NCBI GenBank assembly: GCA_039817415.1
Contig: JBCBVV010000001.1
Coordinates: 372,001-436,000 of the forward strand
DNA from: JALEFZ01 sp039817415
Lineage (GTDB): Bacteria > Bacteroidota > Bacteroidia > J057
Reading direction: 5' to 3'
DNA: 64,000 bases
Shown: positions 1-10,784 of the stretch, piece after piece
How positions within the stretch are numbered: the first letter of the stretch is position 1
Layout: every line of letters starts with the position of its first letter
Made by a program: the position numbers and the translations under genes
The notes under the pieces: generated by a model
What the model was told of the DNA's origin: nothing
The model's database searches: none
Seen by the model: the letters and a program-made list of their open reading frames with translations, nothing else

Positions 1-1443
1 AAATCTGAATATGCCCCCCTTGAAATGGTCATGGTTCATACACCTGGTGAAGAACATAGCCAAATGATTCCATGGGAAGGCGATCACGTCCTGATGGGAT
101 ATTATCCAAGGGTCTATCGTGAGCTCCAAAAGGACCATCGCGACCTCAAGACATTTCTTCAACAACAGATCGGTATTGACAATGTCATTGAAATCTCAGA
201 CTTATTGAAGACTGTCTTTGCCAACAACGACTATATGTATCGTTTCCGAATCCTAAAGGATACGCTCTATGGAAACGCCGAAACCTATATTGACCACCTA
301 CAGGCTAGGGGCATCAAACTCACCCAATATCCTGCAGAAGAAATCGTAAAAGACCTTATTGAAGGTTACCCCCGAAAGCTTACGCTGAATAACCATAGAC
401 TACCCAAGATCATCATCCCACCCAAAAGGGAGTTGATGTGGATGAGAGATTCAGCAGCCACTACTCCTGCGGGCATTGTCATCACCAATATGGCTTCCCC
501 TAGAAGAAAACTGGAAACGACCTTGGTAAGAGCCGCCATCAAGTATCATCCCATGTTTGATGAAGGAAGTATTTTCATGGACATGGTACAGATCATCAGA
601 GATATTCAAGATGATCCTGCCTGGAGTGGCTTGACTGATCACATGCTACTCGAAGGAGGCAATATTATCGTTCTCAATGAGAATTCTCTTGCTATCGGCG
701 TTGGAAGGTATGAAAATCTCTATTCCAACCGGACTACCAGAGCTGCCTTCAATCTACTTGTTCAAAAGCTATTTGAAGCAGATACGGAACAGAAGATTGA
801 GCGTATTTATATGGTAAATGTACCTGATTTGCGTGGTTTCATTCACCTAGATACCGTTTTCAATATGGTTGGCCCTAAATCGGCTATTGCCATGCCATAT
901 ATATTCGGTCATCCAGATCCTGTCGTGGAGATTAGCCCCAAAGCCGTCCTTCAAAACTTTGTCAAATGGCTAAGAAGAAATGTAGGTGAAAACCGCGCTG
1001 ACATGAGTAAAATACCTGATCGCTCCATGTTTGAGCATGCGGGCAAAGTGGAAATTTACGATAGAGCCCATATCAAAAAATTAGGACGGGTTGAAAAGAC
1101 TCCCTTACCTTCCCGCTATTTCCTTGATCAACTATTTGAAGATGGAATTCTTGATCCAGATAAGATCAGTTGGATTGGGGGGCCCTTGAAAGACTACATC
1201 ACGCCTTATGAACACTTGAAAGTTGCCCTGTTTGAACAACACAACATGGCAGGAAATGTCTTTGCTTTCAAGCCCTATCAGACCATTGCTTACCATAGAA
1301 ATCCTTTAACTGCTGGAAATCTATTGAAGAACATGCAAAAGCAAGATCCAGATGCCATGGTCCATATGATGTCCTCTAATGAAATCAGAACAGATAATGG
1401 AGGCCCTCATTGTCTTACCATGCCTCTGAGGAGGAAAGAATAA
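1..1443 (+). CDS. Arginine deiminase-family protein, 5' truncated by window edge
   Basis: The reading frame is open from the first base, so the true start lies outside the window. The residues before the first ATG (SEYAPLE) continue the usual N-terminal guanidino-group hydrolase pattern that leads into VMVHTPGEE. Visible family motifs are MRDSAA (about nt 443), EGGNIIVLNE (about 652), HLDTVF (about 844) and a C-terminal GGPHCLTMPLRR carrying the nucleophilic Cys (about 1402-1434). Members hydrolyse arginine to citrulline and ammonia in the cytoplasm. At 480 residues or more this is longer than classical ArcA (about 400-410), so it may be a divergent subfamily. No other deiminase-pathway genes are in view. 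A bidirectional terminator follows. The family call is firm, the exact substrate less so. Confidence 0.8.
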   Translation, partial: KSEYAPLEMVMVHTPGEEHSQMIPWEGDHVLMGYYPRVYRELQKDHRDLKTFLQQQIGIDNVIEISDLLKTVFANNDYMYRFRILKDTLYGNAETYIDHLQARGIKLTQYPAEEIVKDLIEGYPRKLTLNNHRLPKIIIPPKRELMWMRDSAATTPAGIVITNMASPRRKLETTLVRAAIKYHPMFDEGSIFMDMVQIIRDIQDDPAWSGLTDHMLLEGGNIIVLNENSLAIGVGRYENLYSNRTTRAAFNLLVQKLFEADTEQKIERIYMVNVPDLRGFIHLDTVFNMVGPKSAIAMPYIFGHPDPVVEISPKAVLQNFVKWLRRNVGENRADMSKIPDRSMFEHAGKVEIYDRAHIKKLGRVEKTPLPSRYFLDQLFEDGILDPDKISWIGGPLKDYITPYEHLKVALFEQHNMAGNVFAFKPYQTIAYHRNPLTAGNLLKNMQKQDPDAMVHMMSSNEIRTDNGGPHCLTMPLRRKE

Positions 1444-1500
1444 TGCTACAGATGAGAAGGACATGAGAATTCCTCCTTTGTTCTTTTCCTACAAATAAAC

Positions 1501-1536
1501 AAAATAGGCTGCCCTTCTGGACAGCCTATTTTTGTT
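1501..1536. terminator. Bidirectional rho-independent terminator
   Basis: An 11-bp stem (AAAATAGGCTG / CAGCCTATTTT, 1501-1511 and 1522-1532) is flanked by A-runs and T-runs on either side. It lies between the convergent arginine deiminase-family and giant adhesin genes and can end both transcripts. Confidence 0.8.
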
Positions 1537-1558
1537 AGTATATAAGGTATTTCAAAGA

Positions 1559-4500
1559 TTAATCATCTTCTCTTGCTGGCACTCCTCCGTCTGTATATGG
1601 ATCATCCGGATCGGCTACTTCTTCAGTCCAGTCAAGCATGTTCGTACGCTTCCAAAGGTTGATCAGCGCTCTTTGCATGTCCAGACCATCGGTCGTACCA
1701 TTCAGGTCAAGGTCTGTAGCCAATTGACCTGTTTTATTGTAGTTGGTTAGGATCATCTGGATGTCCGGACCGTCTACATTACCTTCACCGAAGGCATCAC
1801 CTTCAATCAGACCGTACACGCCACTTCCACTACCTAGCTCGAACATAGCAGGATAAGTAGTTGCATTGTATACCTGATGTACATTAGCAGCTTTGGTAAA
1901 GTCTACTGTCAAGACACGGCCTAGTTTAGCGGTAGGTACTTGCGTCAATACCCCAAAGTATCCTAGTGTTCTCGCTCCGATGTAGTATTCATTGTCAGGA
2001 TCAACTGACATTTCAACTAGGCTGGTCAGGTCTGTTCCTACTACGCTTCCGTCTTTCAACAGAAGACCAGCTCTTCGGCTTACCAGGGTAAGGATATTGT
2101 CCTTTTTCCTTAGTTCTATCAACACCCAGGTTACCACATCATTCATGACAGGGTGTGTATCGTACACATTGGTAGGAATTTCTTCCGTCCCATTGTAGCC
2201 CCACACACCAAATGGTTGTTGACGTGCTAGGAATCTGTAAGGTCCAAGGTTAGGTACCATTTCCCCTGCCGTTAGGTTATAGGCTCCATTTAGCATCAGT
2301 TTAGCTGATACCTTTGGTGCGCCAGGACAAACGTCGATGCAGTCATCAAACTCATTTGCGTAAGTCGCATTTCCTGAGAAGTTGCCACTGTAGCTTGTGA
2401 AATCGAAGTTGGAATAGATTCCGTACATCCCATTTTCGCCATTGGCTTCCACACCTACTTGAGTCAAGCCAGCGGAAGAAGGATACAAGGTATCTCCACC
2501 ATAATAGGCAAATCCTGACAGGTAACTCTCATCTGTATTGATGGTGTAGTAATCCCAAGTCGTATGAATGTTGGCATCACCTGAGGCAGCATTTACATAC
2601 TGGCCTGCTCTGGCAGAGGTATCATTCTTCCACTGATGGAAGTCCATCACAGGATTCAATACCACGTTTGCATAGAACTTCAGGTTAATGTTGTCTTTGT
2701 TTTCCAACAAGCCTTCGAGTTTAGCTGATCCATCCGCATAGGTAGTCAACTTACCTTCACCTCCATACCAGATGTACTCATCTGTGGTAGATCCATGGTC
2801 AAGACCAGGAAGCTTGATAGAAGTGGTCGTGGTGCTTACATCAAAGGCAGTACACTTCTGACGTACAGTAGGATCAATCTCAATGACGATCATGTTGGAC
2901 TCTAAGTGCGCATCACAGAAGGTACGCTTAGAACAACGGATGAAGTAAGTGGTCGAAGAAAGATCACCTAGGTAATCCCCTGGATTGATATACTCTTTGT
3001 CATCACCTACAGCTCCTGGCACAACCTGCCATAGTGGCGGAGGAAGGTTAGGATTCTGGGTGTAAATCCAATAGTAATCAATCGTCCCACCTGATCCACC
3101 AGATGCGGCAGGTCCACCGATCTCCAATGGTGTGTAGGGAGCTGAACATGAAGCCTGGCTACCGTAAATGGTTCCTGGATCCAGGATATTATCGCAGGTG
3201 TTACAGTCGTCAATGGTAACACTGATGGTCAATGTTGAATCACATGTAGGCGCACCAGGGTTTTTGTTGTTATTGATGTTCAAGCTCGCACTGTAAGTTC
3301 CAGCTGTGGAATAGAATACCTCAACTTTTAAAGCTCTCGTATCGTTGACATTCGCATTAGGCAGTACGTTTCCAGATGGATTATCCGCTCCAGGGAATGA
3401 CCATGTATAATCAATAGATCTTGATCCCCATGCTTTGCCTTCAAAAGTAACCTTCACGGGTCCACTTGAAGGACAAGTGGTAGGATCGTAGGAAACTGTG
3501 ATATAAGGCTTGGGCGTATGAGAAACTACTACTGCTGCAATATTTGAGCTTATCCATTCCCCATCACAATCTTTGACCTGACGAATCAACCAGCAAGACT
3601 TACTGATTTTTCCACCAAATGGCATATATGGATCAGTTGCTCCTTGCTTCACCCACCAGTTTGAAAGGGGTGCATTAGGATCTTCTGTTACCAACCAACG
3701 GTACTCTGGGTTCGCTCCACTAGCATCTCTGATGCTTAAGATGGAGTCTGGATAGAATGGTGCTCCACATAGGTATTGGTCGGGGCCAATTTCGCCTGGA
3801 TCAGAGCTCCCGCCATTTACTTCATCAACTACCGCGTAGGCTTCTACCTCACAACCAGAAGTATTATCAGTTACAACTAGCTTGTAAGTTCCAGCCTCGG
3901 TAACCTGAGCATCCTTAGTAGAAGCAGTGAATCCGTTAGGACCAGTCCATAGATAGTTTACATCCAGATTTTCCTCTACGTACAGGGCAGAAGCAGGAAC
4001 TTCCTCCTTGGCAATGCCTGGACCTTTCCAAGAGAAGATAATGTTGTCGCCACCATATCTTTCGAAGAAGGTAACTCTTACAGGATATCTACCAGCAGTC
4101 AAATTCTGCCAAGCACTAGACTTTTCTACCATGCCGTGTAGGCCATCATTGTCAATGAGCTCTACGCCGTCTAGGTACATTTTAGAACCGTCGTCTGAGT
4201 TGGTGTAGAACATGTAGTCTCCATTAGTTGGAATCTCAATGTATCCTGTAAACTCAAGCGCATAAAGATCTCCCTGCTCTTTCATGTCCACATTGACAGT
4301 AGATGTAGTTCCTACAGTTTTAGGGGAAAGGGTAGAGAAATCTGGCAATGCAGAAAGCTCACCTGGCTCGTAATATTTGTAAGTAAGTCCATTCGCTGGA
4401 GTTGTACTTACGATTGGAGAAAGAGTTCCTCCATTACAATCCAGTTCTGTTCCAGCCAGATCAATATCAATTGCGCATGCCTTAGAACAATCAAGCTCAA

Positions 4501-7500
4501 AGTAACCTTTGCTCACCTCGCACTGATCATTTCCCCACTTGATGAAGATGTCATATACGCCTTCACCCAAGCTATCAAAGGTATAGATGCCTGAATTGTC
4601 CTCTACTTTCGTGTAGTTCAATCCTCCATCTATGCTAAACTTAATGTGAGATCTAGAAGAGACATCGTCAAAGACAAAGGAAATTTTCCCGTTGCTTTCT
4701 CCGCAGTCAGGATGAACCAAAGACACCTCAGCCTCTGGAGCCGTTTCATTGTCAATGGATACAGAAACTGTCTCAGTCTTCACACAACCATTTTTGGTTA
4801 CGGTTACTGTGTAGTCTCCAGACTCAGTAGCTACTACAGACTGATCAGTAGAAGAGAAACCATTAGGCCCTGTCCAGCTGAAGGTAGCAGCGTTGGTATA
4901 TCCAGTTAGTACATTCGCAGTCAAGGTAACAGGACCACAATTTGGCAGGCTTTCAGATACTGGCTCAAGCAAGTAGTTGAAATCGCTTCCATTGTTGTTA
5001 AAGTCTAGGACATAGTTGGTATTGGTGGGCTGTACGCCATTGCTGACTGTAAACCAAGTACTCGCTCCAAAAGCTTCAGAAGCCAAGTCGCCTTGGAAGC
5101 CCATCTGGAAGGCAGGACCTGTTCTTGCAATGGTGAAGGAAGCACCAGCAAGTGTTCCTTTACCTGTAAAGGTACCTTCTAGGGTCTCATAGTATGTCCA
5201 GTTATCAAGATCCTGATAAGCTAAGCAGTTTTGGTTAGACAACTTAGGACTGTTGACAGGAGCTGTAGTCGCATAATCGCTTACGGTTACGTCTACATCA
5301 AACTTAAACTGTCCGTCGACAACGTTGTATACCTCCCCTTGAATCCTGCCAGTTCCATCGGCGTATTCTACCATGGTCGCACCAGGAGAGAAGGCCCAGA
5401 ATTTCTGGTCTCCACCACTTAGGATATTATCCATCATCGTCTTAAGATACAGGCCTCTGTCAGGATTATTCCAGCAGTTAGCTCCGCTCTTCATGTTGAC
5501 CAGATCGTACTTTTGCTTGATGCTAGGATTGTTTGAGCTGCTGGAGATGGCTAGCGTCAGATCATTTTCTGTTGCCTTAATCGTCTTCGCACCTAGGTAT
5601 ACTGGACACTCGTTATTGCCCCATCTTACCCATAGCTCGTATGTTCCTGCAGGAAGGTTCTCGAAAGTAGCACTGCCTACGTTGTCTGCAACATAAAGCG
5701 GATAAGACTGACCATTATCTTTTGAGAACTCAATATTCGTTCGGCTAGATTCATCGTTGAAGGTGAACGTTATAGAACCATTGTCTAGTCCACAGCTTGC
5801 GTCTAGATGGCTAACTGCCACATCAGGCTCGGTAAGAACATTCACCTTGATATCAGCATCTTTCGAACAGCCATTCTTATTTACTGTCAAGTAGTATGTA
5901 CCCGTTTCAGAAACCAATACTGATCTCTGGGTACTAGCAAAGCCGTTTGGACCTGTCCATGAATAAGTAGCACCATTACCACCACCACTCACGATATCTG
6001 CAGTCAATTCTGTGTTTCCACAAACCTTGATATCATTGATGACGGGTACCATTTCAAAGTTAAAGTCATTGGTTGTGCTGTTGCTGAAGTTCAGTGAACC
6101 ACCACCAGAAGGCTGTGTTCCACCTAGGATATTCAACCATGCACTAACACCATAGGCTTCAGATTTCACATTGGCTTCGAATCCTTGCTGCCAAGATGGT
6201 CCCTTGCGGTCGATGTTAACCACAGCTCCCGCCAATGGTCCTTTACCAGTCAAGGTTCCGCTAAATGTTCTGTAGTATTCGAAGTTGGTCGTATCAGTGT
6301 ATCCCAGACATCCTAAGTTTTGAACTTTAGGGCTCTGAGAAGGAGGAGTATTAGAATAATCAGATGCCGTTACAACAACATCAAACTTATAGGAAGGATC
6401 TTGAACGTTAGAAATCTCAACATTCAATTCCGCTGTCCCATTAGCATACATGACAAAACTACCTCCAGGTGTAACTGACCAATATTTTCTGTCGATGCTG
6501 TTTGTACCAAGGATATTGTCCATCAAGCCGGACAAGTAAAGCAGCCTAGTAGGCTCAGGCGTACATGTCGCAGTACCTAGGATATCCAAAGGCTCGAATG
6601 AGCGAAGAATATTCTGGTCGACAGAACTATTTGAGATATTTAGGGTCAGATCATTGGCACCAGCGATAATAGCAACGTTACCTAGAGAAGTCTCGCAGGT
6701 TCCATCACCCCATCTCACATATAGGTCATAAGATCCGTTGGCTACACTGTTGAAGGTAGCAGAACCACTGTTATCACTTACACTCATTGGATATGAGCTT
6801 CCTCCATCCATGCTGAATTCAATCGTAGAATAATCAGCATTATCTGGGAATGTAAAGGTGATAGAGCCGTTTGCTCCTGCACAACTTCCGTTGGTAGTTG
6901 AAACTGTAGCAGTAGGAGGTGTCAATACTTCCTTCACAATATCATTGGACTCACCCATGTAAACCGTACAGTTTGCACGTCTTGCACAACGACGGAAGTA
7001 GGTAGTCTGGGTAATCGTTCCGGGATCGTAAGTCTCGCTGTTTGAGTTTGCGATCATGGTAGCGTTAGACGCATTTGGAAGAATGGGCTCGTGTGCGTAA
7101 ATCCACACATATTCTATGGCGCCTGTTCCACCAGCAGGAAGAGATACGCTGGTCATAGGGGCTGGATCATAAGCACCACATAGCGACTCATCACCGGTAA
7201 TTTGACCTCCACTTGTTAAGTTATCACAAGCTGGAACATCATAGGAGATACACACACTCACAGGTACGACTGAGTGTGCTGATCCACCGTCTCCATAGGT
7301 ACCATCCGCATGGTGAACCAACATGATCTTATCTGCACCATTAGGCAGTGTAGCAGATCCTAAAGACCCTTTCCATTCGGCAGATTTTACATTATCGTCA
7401 AGATCGGCAGTATAAGAAGAGGACCATACTTCGGTTCCATTCTTAAAGAAGACCACCTTAAATCTTTCATTGCTTTGGTTAACACCATCTCGGCTATTGT

Positions 7501-8941
7501 ATCCATCCCAAGAAATAACCTCATCTAGGGAAACTTCTACAGCACTATTGAACTGTGAAGGAAGGTTTCCATTGAAAATGGTATACTGGGTAGTTCCGCT
7601 TTTCAGTCTTGGGCTTGAAGATACTGAAGTCCCATTAACTGTTACACTCCCTTCCCAATGAAGAGCCTGTCCTGTACAGTTAGGCGAAGAAGGAGGGTTA
7701 ATCGCATTGGTAGAAGATCCACAGTTGATTTGTACATCGTCAACCATGAAATATTCCCCACTCCAGGAAACATAGGACTTTACAATAACCTGTAAGGTAC
7801 TTCCGCTAATGTTGTTGACGGTAATAGTCTCAGGCAAATCGCTATTGAAATTGTCTGTACGAGTAGCGAAAAGTACCTGTGCTCCACCATCTACACTGTA
7901 GTAGAATTTCAAATAGTCGGCTGATTCTAGATCGCCACCACTTTGAGCTTTCAGAGAAATGTAGGCCGAGCTAGAGCTGCTGATATCTACAATTTCAGAA
8001 GACCATACAGCTTCCGACTGTAAGTTCTCAGCATACAGTGTTCCGTTATACACACCATAATAACCAGATCCTCCATAAGTGGTGGACCATGCAGTAGCTC
8101 CGTTGTCTGAAGTAGCCCAATTACTTAGGCCGGAGAAACCTTCATTCCAGTTACAGGATGCTGTAGTTACAGGAAGAGGTCCTGAACCCGCAGCATTGTA
8201 TCCTGCCTGGTAGTTTTGGTTTACTTCAGCAGAACTGAGGGCTTGACTGTACACACCAACAAGGTAAATATCCCCTAGCCATGTACGACCACTGGATAAT
8301 TCATTTGCGAGTGCGAAAAAGTAGGTTTGATCCCAATGATCAAAGAAACCACTGTTGGTGTTAGACGCAACCATGGCACCATTGACATACATCTTCTGAA
8401 TTCCGTTTTCCACGGTCATGACCAAGTGTTGAACGGAGGATGTAGAAGGAGAGCCACCCGATAGCGAATTGCTTGTACCATTTGAATTGTTGGTACCAGT
8501 TCTTACACGAAGGTTGTAGTCATTTCCAGACTGTCCCATCGTGAAGTTTCTGTATGCCGTATTGGAGGAAAGCGTAACAATTCGCGCTGGACCACTCTGA
8601 GATGTATTGGCTGGTTTTACCCAAGCCTCAATGGTCAGCTCATCAGACGAAATACAAGCAGAGGCAATTTTATGCCCGCTCGAAGACGACTTGACGACAG
8701 TAGATGAGTTAATTGACAAACCACCGCCTGATATCCAAGAAGTATTGGAAGTGTTGGCGATGCTAAGATCGAGAGCTGAGCTGTAGCCCGAAACGTCATG
8801 GACGATCGAGCCCTGCCCTTCTGTAAAGGGGTAAAGAGCGACCAGATTACTGGTTACCCTTCCACTTGGTTGTGCCCATAGGGTTCCACCAATGAGCCAC
8901 ACCAAGGTGGCAAGGAAGAAAGTTGTGTACCTGTTTAACAT
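1559..8941 (-). CDS. Giant secreted multidomain adhesin-like protein (LamG, repeats, PA14, dockerin-like end)
   Basis: About 2460 aa from the ATG at 8941, which begins a clear signal peptide (MLNRYTTFFLATLVWLIGG...WAQ). An ATG 9 codons upstream is possible. In order: a LamG/concanavalin-like domain (about residues 45-260); a beta-sandwich segment (about 270-410); a module of roughly 340 residues present twice (about 680-1040 and 1040-1400), each containing NGSITFTF, WGN/WGD and SWTGPNGF signatures; a third partial copy (about 1405-1510); a PA14-like domain (about 1530-1655, with NGDYMFYTNSDDGSK); PKD/Ig-like segments; and a C-terminal pair of calcium-loop-like motifs resembling dockerin (DAFGEGNVDGPDIQ, DLDLNGTTDGLDMQ). 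The tail is acidic (PAREDD). Such proteins are usually cell-surface or matrix adhesins or carbohydrate binders. No type IX secretion C-terminal domain is obvious. The ligand is unknown. Confidence 0.75.
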   Translation of the reverse strand: MLNRYTTFFLATLVWLIGGTLWAQPSGRVTSNLVALYPFTEGQGSIVHDVSGYSSALDLSIANTSNTSWISGGGLSINSSTVVKSSSSGHKIASACISSDELTIEAWVKPANTSQSGPARIVTLSSNTAYRNFTMGQSGNDYNLRVRTGTNNSNGTSNSLSGGSPSTSSVQHLVMTVENGIQKMYVNGAMVASNTNSGFFDHWDQTYFFALANELSSGRTWLGDIYLVGVYSQALSSAEVNQNYQAGYNAAGSGPLPVTTASCNWNEGFSGLSNWATSDNGATAWSTTYGGSGYYGVYNGTLYAENLQSEAVWSSEIVDISSSSSAYISLKAQSGGDLESADYLKFYYSVDGGAQVLFATRTDNFNSDLPETITVNNISGSTLQVIVKSYVSWSGEYFMVDDVQINCGSSTNAINPPSSPNCTGQALHWEGSVTVNGTSVSSSPRLKSGTTQYTIFNGNLPSQFNSAVEVSLDEVISWDGYNSRDGVNQSNERFKVVFFKNGTEVWSSSYTADLDDNVKSAEWKGSLGSATLPNGADKIMLVHHADGTYGDGGSAHSVVPVSVCISYDVPACDNLTSGGQITGDESLCGAYDPAPMTSVSLPAGGTGAIEYVWIYAHEPILPNASNATMIANSNSETYDPGTITQTTYFRRCARRANCTVYMGESNDIVKEVLTPPTATVSTTNGSCAGANGSITFTFPDNADYSTIEFSMDGGSSYPMSVSDNSGSATFNSVANGSYDLYVRWGDGTCETSLGNVAIIAGANDLTLNISNSSVDQNILRSFEPLDILGTATCTPEPTRLLYLSGLMDNILGTNSIDRKYWSVTPGGSFVMYANGTAELNVEISNVQDPSYKFDVVVTASDYSNTPPSQSPKVQNLGCLGYTDTTNFEYYRTFSGTLTGKGPLAGAVVNIDRKGPSWQQGFEANVKSEAYGVSAWLNILGGTQPSGGGSLNFSNSTTNDFNFEMVPVINDIKVCGNTELTADIVSGGGNGATYSWTGPNGFASTQRSVLVSETGTYYLTVNKNGCSKDADIKVNVLTEPDVAVSHLDASCGLDNGSITFTFNDESSRTNIEFSKDNGQSYPLYVADNVGSATFENLPAGTYELWVRWGNNECPVYLGAKTIKATENDLTLAISSSSNNPSIKQKYDLVNMKSGANCWNNPDRGLYLKTMMDNILSGGDQKFWAFSPGATMVEYADGTGRIQGEVYNVVDGQFKFDVDVTVSDYATTAPVNSPKLSNQNCLAYQDLDNWTYYETLEGTFTGKGTLAGASFTIARTGPAFQMGFQGDLASEAFGASTWFTVSNGVQPTNTNYVLDFNNNGSDFNYLLEPVSESLPNCGPVTLTANVLTGYTNAATFSWTGPNGFSSTDQSVVATESGDYTVTVTKNGCVKTETVSVSIDNETAPEAEVSLVHPDCGESNGKISFVFDDVSSRSHIKFSIDGGLNYTKVEDNSGIYTFDSLGEGVYDIFIKWGNDQCEVSKGYFELDCSKACAIDIDLAGTELDCNGGTLSPIVSTTPANGLTYKYYEPGELSALPDFSTLSPKTVGTTSTVNVDMKEQGDLYALEFTGYIEIPTNGDYMFYTNSDDGSKMYLDGVELIDNDGLHGMVEKSSAWQNLTAGRYPVRVTFFERYGGDNIIFSWKGPGIAKEEVPASALYVEENLDVNYLWTGPNGFTASTKDAQVTEAGTYKLVVTDNTSGCEVEAYAVVDEVNGGSSDPGEIGPDQYLCGAPFYPDSILSIRDASGANPEYRWLVTEDPNAPLSNWWVKQGATDPYMPFGGKISKSCWLIRQVKDCDGEWISSNIAAVVVSHTPKPYITVSYDPTTCPSSGPVKVTFEGKAWGSRSIDYTWSFPGADNPSGNVLPNANVNDTRALKVEVFYSTAGTYSASLNINNNKNPGAPTCDSTLTISVTIDDCNTCDNILDPGTIYGSQASCSAPYTPLEIGGPAASGGSGGTIDYYWIYTQNPNLPPPLWQVVPGAVGDDKEYINPGDYLGDLSSTTYFIRCSKRTFCDAHLESNMIVIEIDPTVRQKCTAFDVSTTTTSIKLPGLDHGSTTDEYIWYGGEGKLTTYADGSAKLEGLLENKDNINLKFYANVVLNPVMDFHQWKNDTSARAGQYVNAASGDANIHTTWDYYTINTDESYLSGFAYYGGDTLYPSSAGLTQVGVEANGENGMYGIYSNFDFTSYSGNFSGNATYANEFDDCIDVCPGAPKVSAKLMLNGAYNLTAGEMVPNLGPYRFLARQQPFGVWGYNGTEEIPTNVYDTHPVMNDVVTWVLIELRKKDNILTLVSRRAGLLLKDGSVVGTDLTSLVEMSVDPDNEYYIGARTLGYFGVLTQVPTAKLGRVLTVDFTKAANVHQVYNATTYPAMFELGSGSGVYGLIEGDAFGEGNVDGPDIQMILTNYNKTGQLATDLDLNGTTDGLDMQRALINLWKRTNMLDWTEEVADPDDPYTDGGVPAREDD

Positions 8942-9683
8942 AGAATTATACCCTAGATTTACTAACAATCAGTATTTATAGTATACAAATAGGAGTGCTA
9001 GGTCTGTTCAGACCTTTCACTATGCAACAGGATTAAAGTAGTCCCTCAGGGGGTGAATGAGCTAAAATAACAAGTTAAGAAGAGATCGGTACAGGGTAGA
9101 CGTACTTAATCTCCAACGCAATTTGATAAAAAAAACCACTCGTGACCAAGTTGTCATTCATGTTCAGCACAAAGATTTTTTAAGAAAAATTTAAACCATT
9201 CAGATAAATAATTCGAAAATAAAAATTTACTTATTTACCTATAACCTTACTTCCCTTTTATGCATTTCAATTTCAGAATCTTACCTCTATTCGACCCTGA
9301 AATTTTACCACTCGCGCAAAGCAAGGAACAATTAAGTATTTATTAAATAAATATTCAATTAATTAAAATTTATTTCTCCTTTAGACATCTTTTACTGCTT
9401 GGTTCCATTTATTACTTAATTCAATTGTCCAAGCAAATCTTCTATTTTTTTCTAAAAATGGGTTGAATGGTAAGTTTTACGGGTTAATCCGCTTGCCAAT
9501 TATGGGGAATATTAGACCATTTTTGGTAATCCAAGCGCTATATAGTTGAGCCTAGCGTATGAAAAATATATGGGTTTGTTTTCAGCCACATGATGGATTT
9601 TTCATATATTTAATTAGTTCTCTCTTGAATAAGCTTATGGCAGATCATTAGCTGCCTACTCACACATTAACCCCAAATTTTTC
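8942..9683. other. AT-rich divergent intergenic region, no gene recognised
   Basis: About 740 bp between the divergently transcribed giant adhesin and the NlpC/P60-like lipoprotein. It is very AT-rich around 9170-9460 and contains no convincing open frame, tRNA or stable hairpin. It presumably holds promoters for both genes, but no exact TAnnTTTG site with a good -33 partner was found. Confidence 0.5.
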
Positions 9684-10760
9684 ATGCACGTAAAGACCCC
9701 AAAAATGATGCGAATCACTTCTGCTTTGGGCGTGATCTTCGTGGGTTCATTGTTTTCTTGCAATGCCCCTCAGTCCGCTTCAGTTGTAGACAATTCAGCA
9801 TCCCAAGAGCTGTTGGCTCTCGTTAAGAAAAACGCCAAAAATGACTCCATGAGAGCGCTTAGAGATGAGCAGCTTCTCTCAAAAGTAGATAGCCTGACCA
9901 AAGAGCTCAACCAGCTAACTGCCAAAGTGGACGCCATGGATGGAAAGGTAGAAAAGGTGGACCAGACCTTGGCTGCTGCCAACCAAAGACGCGCCCAAGA
10001 AAACGCCCTTGCTTTTCAACCCCCTCCACGCACCCGCGGTGAGGAGGATAGCAAGGCCAACAAGCGACTCACCAAGACTAGAGTGAAGGAAGAAACATCC
10101 AGCCCAAAGGCAAAAGCCCCTAAGCAAAAAGCAATTCCCATTTCCCAAGAGACCCTTGCAGCATGGGACAATATGGATGGACTTTCTATCACATGCGGAG
10201 GAGATGAGATGAACCTAGCTGTACCTTTGAATGAAGTAGCCAGTAGACTCCAATCTCAGAACTTGATGTACAATACCAAGCCATTTTCGGATTGTTCTGG
10301 TATTTTCCACCGTGTACTAGATAGCTTGGACAGAAGATGCCCATCACACGCTTTCCCAGATCCAAAAACACATAGAGACTCAAGAAGTATTGGGAAATGG
10401 TTTTTGGAAAATGGAACCTTTGTGCAGATCCGTAAGCCAGAGGAATCCGATAAGTACATCAGACCAGGTGCGGTCATGTTTTATATGTCGGGCAGCAAGG
10501 ATCCCAAAACCATCACCAGCGAAGCCCTATTCAAGCCAGGTGGTATCCGTCATATTGGGGTGGTCGTGGATGTTGAAAAAGATGCAGATGGCCGTGTTAC
10601 GAAATACACCCTCTTTCATGGAAGGACCACAGGAAAACCTGCTGCAAAAACCAACTACCATGCGCGTAAGCCTTCTAGATCTTCTTACCCAGCTTATGGG
10701 AATGGACGCGATCATTGGATTGGCGTGGCACAAATTGCCAGCGACAAAGTGATGGATTAA
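9684..10760 (+). CDS. Lipoprotein with coiled coil and NlpC/P60-like domain
   Basis: 358 aa. The N-terminus is a lipoprotein signal peptide with lipobox GSLFSC (Cys about 26), predicting an anchored envelope protein. Residues about 40-100 form heptad-rich coiled coil (LLSKVDSLTKELNQL...). A basic, Pro/Lys-rich linker follows (about 105-155). The C-terminal 200 residues show an NlpC/P60-like arrangement: a catalytic-type Cys in FSDCSG and a candidate His in IRHIGVVVDV. This suggests a peptidoglycan or peptide cysteine hydrolase. The hydrolase call rests on two motifs only. It is monocistronic, with its own terminator. An internal start at residue 8 or 9 would also give a signal peptide. Confidence 0.6.
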   Translation: MHVKTPKMMRITSALGVIFVGSLFSCNAPQSASVVDNSASQELLALVKKNAKNDSMRALRDEQLLSKVDSLTKELNQLTAKVDAMDGKVEKVDQTLAAANQRRAQENALAFQPPPRTRGEEDSKANKRLTKTRVKEETSSPKAKAPKQKAIPISQETLAAWDNMDGLSITCGGDEMNLAVPLNEVASRLQSQNLMYNTKPFSDCSGIFHRVLDSLDRRCPSHAFPDPKTHRDSRSIGKWFLENGTFVQIRKPEESDKYIRPGAVMFYMSGSKDPKTITSEALFKPGGIRHIGVVVDVEKDADGRVTKYTLFHGRTTGKPAAKTNYHARKPSRSSYPAYGNGRDHWIGVAQIASDKVMD

Positions 10761-10784
10761 TTCCACATCCAAACGAATATTTTC

